Below are positions 35,227-39,870 of a stretch of 39,870 nt of DNA, in pieces (the stretch's first letter is position 1; every line of letters starts with the position of its first letter). The stretch comes from Microcaldota archaeon. GTDB lineage: Archaea > Micrarchaeota > Micrarchaeia > Anstonellales > Anstonellaceae. The stretch covers positions 1-39,870 of the forward strand of contig JAKAJC010000012.1 of the NCBI GenBank assembly GCA_021814005.1. Direction: 5' to 3'. Below the pieces are notes generated by a model. It did no database searches and was not told the origin of the DNA. It saw only the letters and a program-made list of their open reading frames with translations. The position numbers were made by a program, and so were the translations under genes.

Positions 35227-37602
35227 GTGAAAACAACCTCTCCATGGCTTGACCTCACACCTGACAAGCCCCGCTTTCCGGCTCTTTCCGGCCGGCTCGA
35301 TGCCGACGTGATTGTCATCGGCGCCGGCATGGTCGGCGTCATGGCCGCCTGGCGTCTGGCCGAGTCGGGCAAGTCTGTCGTTCTGCTCGAAAAGAATCAG
35401 GTCGCGTCGGGCGAGACCGCGTTCACGACCGGATTTATTACGCGCGTGCCTGACGCGAACCTGCCAGACCTTGAGAAAGCGTACGGGGCTGAATTCGTCT
35501 CCAGCCTCTTCAGAGTCAATGCGCGCGCACAGCAATATCTCTGCAATCTTGTCAAAAATGAGAAAATCGAATGCGGCTTTGCAAAGTGCGCCTCCTATTC
35601 GTTTGCCTATTCCCCCCACGACCGCGCTCTGGAGGGCGAATGGGGCATAGCCCGCCGCGCGGACAGGGCCAGCCGTTTCATCCGCGGCCGGCCGGCTTCA
35701 AAGGCCGCCCCGCCGCTTTCCGAGGCAGTATGTTACGGGGGCGAAGCCCGTTTCGATGCGCGCCGCTTCATCCTCGCCCTTCTTTCCAGGCCGGCAGCGA
35801 AGAGGATACGTGTTTTTGAGAACAGCGAAGCCCTGAATTTCTCAGTCGGCGACGCGGTGAGCGTGAAAACGAGCGGCGGGGAAGTCACCGCGGGAAAGCT
35901 TATCGTTGCCTCCGGCCTTCCCGTCGAGCCTTTCTCTATCGAATCTGACATCGCCTCGGCCACCTCCTTTATCATTGCCGCCAAATATGCCGGCCGGCTG
36001 CCGATATCAGACAATCTTTTCTGGGACAATTCAGAGCCTTACTTCTACTTCCGGCGCCTTGACTCCAAGACCTTGCTGCTCGGGGGCGCGGATTTGCCTG
36101 ACAGCTCGCCAATACCGGCCTCGCCGCACGCCCCGCTTGAATCTTTTCTGCGCACGCGACTGGGCGGTTCATCCGCCATATCATACAAATGGGCCGGCCG
36201 CATCCATTCATCACCCGACGGCCTGCCCTATGTTTCGGCGCATCCGAAATTTGAACAGACTGTATTTGTCGCGACAGCATTCGGCGGCAACGGCATGGTG
36301 ATGGGCACGGCGGCGGGGCTGCTTCTGGCCGACCTCGCAATCGGCCGGAAGAACGAGGGTGAAAAACTATTTTCCCTTTCCCGCGGCAGTGTTGCGCCGA
36401 AAAATGTTCAGACGCCGTCGTCAAAATCTGCCGCCCAGCCAGCACAAACCGGTCAGCCCCGAAAATCTGCCGCGCCAGCCGCAGTCAAACAAAAATCCCC
36501 GATTGCGTGGCTGCGCAGCGTTTCCATCTACAAGCTCGCCATCTACATGCTGGTGCTGGCTGTTCCTCTCGGCCTTCTTGCTCTTCCCCAGGAGGCGCGC
36601 CTGCCGGCGCTCGCAACTCTCTCGCTCGCGGTGCTTGCGGCCGTGCTCTCGCAATTTCTTCTCTCCCGAAAATCCGGCGCGCCGCTCTCCCTGTCCGAGC
36701 CCGCCCTCATCTCGGGCATCATCATCGGCTCCGCCCTCGCCCCAAACACGCCGCCGCTTTTTGTTGTTCTCATCTGCGCATTCGCCATGCTGACAAAGAG
36801 GCTGTTGCGCGTCCGCCATGTTCCGCTCTTCAATTCCGCCGCCCTCGGCCTTCTGGCCGGCAGCTTGCTGCTCGGCACGCACAACGGCTGGTGGGCATCG
36901 AATTATACTCCGCTTCTGGGCGTCTGGCTTGCCCTCTGCGCATTTGTCCTTAGCTGGAAACTGAGGCGGCTGTCAATGCAGTTCGCATTTCTCGCCGTAT
37001 GGCTGGCGCTTTGGGGCGCCGCGGTCCTGCTGGCCGGCAACGTGCCGGAGCCGGCATTTTTCCTCGAATCCATCCCACTCTATTTCCTCGCATTCATGCT
37101 TTTGGAGCACACCACCAGCCCGATGCGCCAGTCGTGGCAGATTCTTTACGGCGCGCTTGTCGCCGCCGCTGCGTTTGCCGTCATCCGCTCCGCTCTTCCA
37201 ATCGAAGCGCTGCTCATCGCTCTTCTGGCCGGAAATGTTCTGACAAAGCTGCTCTTGTTTCTGCCCGTCCGGCCAAAATCAGCCGGCGCAGGCCTCGAGC
37301 TGTGTTTGGGCAAAGCAGACCTAAGCGACGGCACCACCAGATGCGTGAGCGCGGGAGGCAGGAATTTCTCAATCGCGTTTTTGGGCGGCAAATACTATTG
37401 CGTTGACAACGCATGCACCCACATGGGCGGGCCGCTCTGCAAGGGAAGCGTCGGCGAGCTGAACGGATTCACCATCACCTGCCCCTGGCACAATTCAGTC
37501 TTCGACATGCGTGACGGGCAGGTTTTGAGGGGGCCGGCATCGGCAAGCCTGCGGCGCTACGATGTCAGCGTGCGAAAAGGCCTGCTTTACATTTCCGCAT
37601 AA
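35227..37602 (+). CDS. FAD oxidoreductase / RnfD-like membrane domain / Rieske fusion
   Basis: 791 aa with three parts. (1) Residues 1 to about 385: a DAO/DadA-type flavoprotein with the FAD motif VIGAGMVG (G32, G34, G37) and the late segment FVATAFGGNGMVMGTAAG. (2) About 435-680, after a Ser/Ala/Gln linker: about ten membrane helices resembling RnfD/NqrB, with GSALAPNTPP, FNSAALGLLAG and LEHTTSPMRQSWQILYG; the SGAT flavin-attachment motif is not seen. (3) About 690-791: a Rieske [2Fe-2S] domain with C730-T-H732 and C752-P-W-H755. An even helix number puts both soluble domains on the same, probably cytoplasmic, side. The GTG start gives the family N-terminus KTTSPWLDLTP; a TTG at 35176 overlapping the cupredoxin stop is an alternative. 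Confidence 0.88.
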   Translation: MKTTSPWLDLTPDKPRFPALSGRLDADVIVIGAGMVGVMAAWRLAESGKSVVLLEKNQVASGETAFTTGFITRVPDANLPDLEKAYGAEFVSSLFRVNARAQQYLCNLVKNEKIECGFAKCASYSFAYSPHDRALEGEWGIARRADRASRFIRGRPASKAAPPLSEAVCYGGEARFDARRFILALLSRPAAKRIRVFENSEALNFSVGDAVSVKTSGGEVTAGKLIVASGLPVEPFSIESDIASATSFIIAAKYAGRLPISDNLFWDNSEPYFYFRRLDSKTLLLGGADLPDSSPIPASPHAPLESFLRTRLGGSSAISYKWAGRIHSSPDGLPYVSAHPKFEQTVFVATAFGGNGMVMGTAAGLLLADLAIGRKNEGEKLFSLSRGSVAPKNVQTPSSKSAAQPAQTGQPRKSAAPAAVKQKSPIAWLRSVSIYKLAIYMLVLAVPLGLLALPQEARLPALATLSLAVLAAVLSQFLLSRKSGAPLSLSEPALISGIIIGSALAPNTPPLFVVLICAFAMLTKRLLRVRHVPLFNSAALGLLAGSLLLGTHNGWWASNYTPLLGVWLALCAFVLSWKLRRLSMQFAFLAVWLALWGAAVLLAGNVPEPAFFLESIPLYFLAFMLLEHTTSPMRQSWQILYGALVAAAAFAVIRSALPIEALLIALLAGNVLTKLLLFLPVRPKSAGAGLELCLGKADLSDGTTRCVSAGGRNFSIAFLGGKYYCVDNACTHMGGPLCKGSVGELNGFTITCPWHNSVFDMRDGQVLRGPASASLRRYDVSVRKGLLYISA

Positions 37603-37620
37603 CCCTCTCGCCAGCCCCAA

Positions 37621-37630
37621 CTTATTTAAG
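37621..37630 (+). promoter_or_regulatory. TATA box of the aminotransferase gene
   Basis: ACTTATTTAAGTTTG predicts transcription near 37650 and a leader of about 40 nt ending in GGGTGTGATGC before the ATG. Confidence 0.5.
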
Positions 37631-37691
37631 TTTGATTAGCCATGCTATTTGCAGACAATCATCGTCTTGTCGGATTTTGCGGGTGTGATGC

Positions 37692-38966
37692 ATGAAAATC
37701 TCAAAACGGACAACTGAATTGGGGACCGAAACTGCTTTTGACGTGCTGGCCGAAGTGAACAAACTGAAGAGGGAAGGAAAAGACATCATATCTTTTTGCA
37801 TAGGCCAGCCTGATTTCGACACGCCGCAGCACATCAAGACCGCCGCCATTGCCGCCATCAACGAGGGCAAATGCGGCTACACAGATTCCGCAGGGGTTTT
37901 CACAGTGCGCGAGGCGGTCGCCCGCTATCTCTCCCGCACGCGCCATATCGACGTCAAGCCCGAGCATGTTGTCATAGCCAACGGGGCCAAGGCCTTCATC
38001 GCCCTCTCCGTTCTCTGCACCACGGACTATGGCGCAGGCCACGAAGTCATTTATCCCAATCCCGGCTATCCGATTTACGAATCGCAAATCATTGTCAACG
38101 GCGCGGTGCCGGTGCCCCTTCCTCTTGTGGAAAAAAAACATTTCTCGTTCGAAATCTCGGAGCTTGAGAAACGCATCACGCCAAACACCAAGCTGCTCAT
38201 CCTCAACACGCCCCACAATCCGACGGGTGGCATTTTGGGCGAGGACGATTTGCGCGAAGTTGCGCGGCTTGCCAAAAAGCACGATTTCTGGATTTTTGCA
38301 GACGAAATTTACAGCCAAATAATCTATGACAAGGAGTTCCGCAGCATTGCCACCCTGCCCGGCATGTACGAGCGCACCATCGTCTCCGACGGCGCCTCCA
38401 AATCATATGCCATGACCGGCTGGCGCATGGGATTTGCGGCAAATCCTATTCTTGCGCCCGCCATGGCCCGCTGGATTACCAACCTCGAGGCCTGCGGCAA
38501 CCACATGGCGCAATATGCGCTCAAAGAGGCGCTCGACGGCCCGCACGAAGCCACAAACAAAATGGTAAAATCATTCCACGAGCGGCGCGACCTCATAGTC
38601 GGCCTGCTCAACCAGATTGACGGTGTGTCATGCATTTCGCCGGGCGGCGCATTCTACGCTTTCCCCAACGTGACAAAGGCCGTCAAGCGGCTCGGCCTGG
38701 CCGATGCCGAAGCCCTGCGCGCGCTGCTTTTGCAGAACGGAGTCGCGGTTCTGGCCGACACCAATTTCGGCGCCCGCAACCCCGAGGATGAAGACCATCA
38801 CATCCGCCTCAGCTATGCCACTTCAAAGGAAAACATTGTCAAGGGGCTGGCGCGCATGAAAGCAATCATCGAGCAAAAACAGACCGCCGCGCCGGCACAA
38901 ACAGCCGCGCAGACCGGCGCGCCAACAAAAGCGGCGCAGGAAGTTGCGGTGCCAAATTCCAGCTGA
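37692..38966 (+). CDS. Class I/II PLP-dependent aminotransferase (aspartate-aminotransferase-like)
   Basis: 424 aa, fold type I. Motifs in order: IGQPDFDTP, YTDSAGVFTVREA, NPGYPIYES, NTPHNPTGG, ADEIYSQIIYD and the PLP lysine K237 in SDGASKSYAMTGWRMG, with the substrate-carboxylate Arg in HIRLSYA. It would move amino groups between an amino acid and a 2-oxo acid in the cytoplasm; the exact substrate is not readable. The last 30 residues are an Ala/Gln/Thr-rich tail beyond the usual end of the family, probably disordered. The next gene, a transketolase subunit, starts 21 nt downstream, so they may share a transcript. Confidence 0.93.
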   Translation: MKISKRTTELGTETAFDVLAEVNKLKREGKDIISFCIGQPDFDTPQHIKTAAIAAINEGKCGYTDSAGVFTVREAVARYLSRTRHIDVKPEHVVIANGAKAFIALSVLCTTDYGAGHEVIYPNPGYPIYESQIIVNGAVPVPLPLVEKKHFSFEISELEKRITPNTKLLILNTPHNPTGGILGEDDLREVARLAKKHDFWIFADEIYSQIIYDKEFRSIATLPGMYERTIVSDGASKSYAMTGWRMGFAANPILAPAMARWITNLEACGNHMAQYALKEALDGPHEATNKMVKSFHERRDLIVGLLNQIDGVSCISPGGAFYAFPNVTKAVKRLGLADAEALRALLLQNGVAVLADTNFGARNPEDEDHHIRLSYATSKENIVKGLARMKAIIEQKQTAAPAQTAAQTGAPTKAAQEVAVPNSS

Positions 38967-38987
38967 TTTCTGCGAAAGGGTAGTCTT

Positions 38988-39870
38988 ATGGGCATTATTG
39001 ATTCCAGCGGGCAGACAAAGCAATACTCTGTTTCGGAAATAGAGAAAGCCGCGGCGGAAATGCGCGGCTATTCCCTCATCTCCATTCATTGCGCCGGTTC
39101 AGGCCATTCGGGCGGCGTGCTCTCCGCGATGGATGTTTTGTCAGTGCTTTTTCTGCACACTATGCGGCACAAACCTTCCGAGCCCAACTGGGACGGGCGC
39201 GACCGCCTCTTTTTCTCTGTCGGCCACAAGGCGCCGGCATGGTATGTTCCTCTTGGCTACACCGGCTATTTCGACGTGAAAGAAACGGCCACCTTGCGAA
39301 AACTCGGCAGCGGATTTCAGGGCCACCCCGACCGCAAGAAATGCAGCGGCATTGAAATATCGTGCGGAAGCTTGGGGCAGGGCCTCTCCATTGCCGTCGG
39401 CGACGCGCTCGCCGCCCGCCTTGACAAGAAAAATTACCGCTGTTACTGCCTGATGGGCGACGGCGAGCAGCAGGAGGGCCAGATTTGGGAGGCCGCAATG
39501 GAGGCCGGCCACTACAAGCTCGACAATTTGTGCGGAATAGTCGACCTCAACGGCCTGCAAATCGACGGCTATGTGCGCGACGTGATGGACATCGAGCCGC
39601 TGGCAGACAAATACCGCTCATTCGGCTGGCACGTTATTTCGTGCGACGGCCACAGCATTCCCGCCCTCATCTCCGCATTTGAAGAGGCGGCCAAAACAAA
39701 AGGCAAGCCGACCGTTATCATTGCCAAGACAGTGAAAGGCAAAGGCGTTTCATTTATGGAAGACAAGGCCGGCTGGCACGGCCGCGCTCCGAACAAGGAG
39801 GAGCTTGACAAGGCGCTGGTCGAGCTTGGCGCAACACACCTGCCGTCTGCCCAGATGATTTCTCTTGCGC
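38988..39870 (+). CDS. Transketolase, N-terminal subunit (partial, cut by window end)
   Basis: The frame is open from ATG 38988 to the end of the window (294 codons visible, no stop). It is the TPP-binding N-terminal half of a split archaeal transketolase. Motifs: GSGHSGG (38-43), FSVGHKAPAWY, FQGHPDRKK, GSLGQGLS, the TPP signature starting at GDG 157-159 (MGDGEQQEGQIWEA) and ending near N188, then IAKTVKGKGVSFMED. The C-terminal half is expected as a separate gene just beyond the window. AGGGT lies 7 nt before the ATG. Role: transfer of two-carbon units between sugar phosphates for pentose supply. Confidence 0.93.
   Translation, partial: MGIIDSSGQTKQYSVSEIEKAAAEMRGYSLISIHCAGSGHSGGVLSAMDVLSVLFLHTMRHKPSEPNWDGRDRLFFSVGHKAPAWYVPLGYTGYFDVKETATLRKLGSGFQGHPDRKKCSGIEISCGSLGQGLSIAVGDALAARLDKKNYRCYCLMGDGEQQEGQIWEAAMEAGHYKLDNLCGIVDLNGLQIDGYVRDVMDIEPLADKYRSFGWHVISCDGHSIPALISAFEEAAKTKGKPTVIIAKTVKGKGVSFMEDKAGWHGRAPNKEELDKALVELGATHLPSAQMISLA

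Noticed and set aside
1-39870. CRISPR array, insertion sequence or prophage
   Set aside because: I saw no regularly spaced repeats, transposase, integrase or phage structural genes, and no target-site duplications.

Overview
This is an archaeal chromosome segment, G+C-rich by eye. The archaeal markers are aRF1 with the NIKS and GGQ motifs, a tRNA gene without an encoded CCA end, an archaeal S-layer protein, an OapC-type Zn-ribbon protein, archease, a secreted Lon-like (S16) protease, and TATA boxes sitting 20-30 nt ahead of start codons with little or no leader. The mix of an S-layer, a Hyf/Ehr-type membrane complex and many orphan membrane proteins would suit a DPANN lineage such as Micrarchaeota or Diapherotrites, or a relative. 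That placement is inference.

Layout. 0-2.7 kb (minus): ABC-2 exporter pair and a TatD-family hydrolase. 2.7-5.2 kb (plus): GT4 glycosyltransferase and GH57 amylase, an alpha-glucan pair. 5.2-6.2 kb: orphan protein and tRNA-Arg(TCG), both minus. 6.3-9.5 kb: membrane-embedded tandem AAA+ ATPase followed by a JAMM metalloprotease. 9.5-12.9 kb: a 586-nt AT-rich and structured leader region, then the S-layer gene and its GNRA-capped terminator. 13.1-15.8 kb: two secreted or membrane-anchored orphans. 15.9-18.4 kb (minus): aRF1 and a protein with a CxDxR motif. About 18.47-18.58 kb: a candidate small RNA. 18.65-26.0 kb: a five-gene Hyf/Ehr-like operon. 26.1-28.3 kb: a 740-aa orphan (minus). 28.6-34.7 kb: MscS-related membrane protein, secreted Lon-like protease, GTPase, methyltransferase, OapC, a DUF488-archease fusion and parvulin. 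34.8-37.6 kb: blue-copper lipoprotein overlapping or abutting a FAD / RnfD-like / Rieske fusion. 37.7 kb to the end: class I aminotransferase and the start of a transketolase N-terminal subunit, cut by the window edge.

Three things stand out. First, the 18.65-26.0 kb complex keeps the antiporter-like membrane subunits with their key Glu and Lys residues, but all four [NiFe] cysteine positions in the large subunit and all four proximal Fe-S cysteine positions in the small subunit are substituted, and no ferredoxin-like subunit is present. It also has a HyfC-HyfE fusion. It looks like a redox-silent relative of group 4 hydrogenase and complex I. Second, one polypeptide joins a DadA-like flavoprotein, a ten-helix RnfD/NqrB-like membrane domain and a Rieske domain, next to a cupredoxin lipoprotein: a possible compact membrane electron-transfer chain. 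Third, a p97-like double AAA+ motor with a membrane domain in place of the usual N-domain sits beside a JAMM protease, which suggests a membrane protein quality-control pair. Functions for all three are inferred from sequence only.
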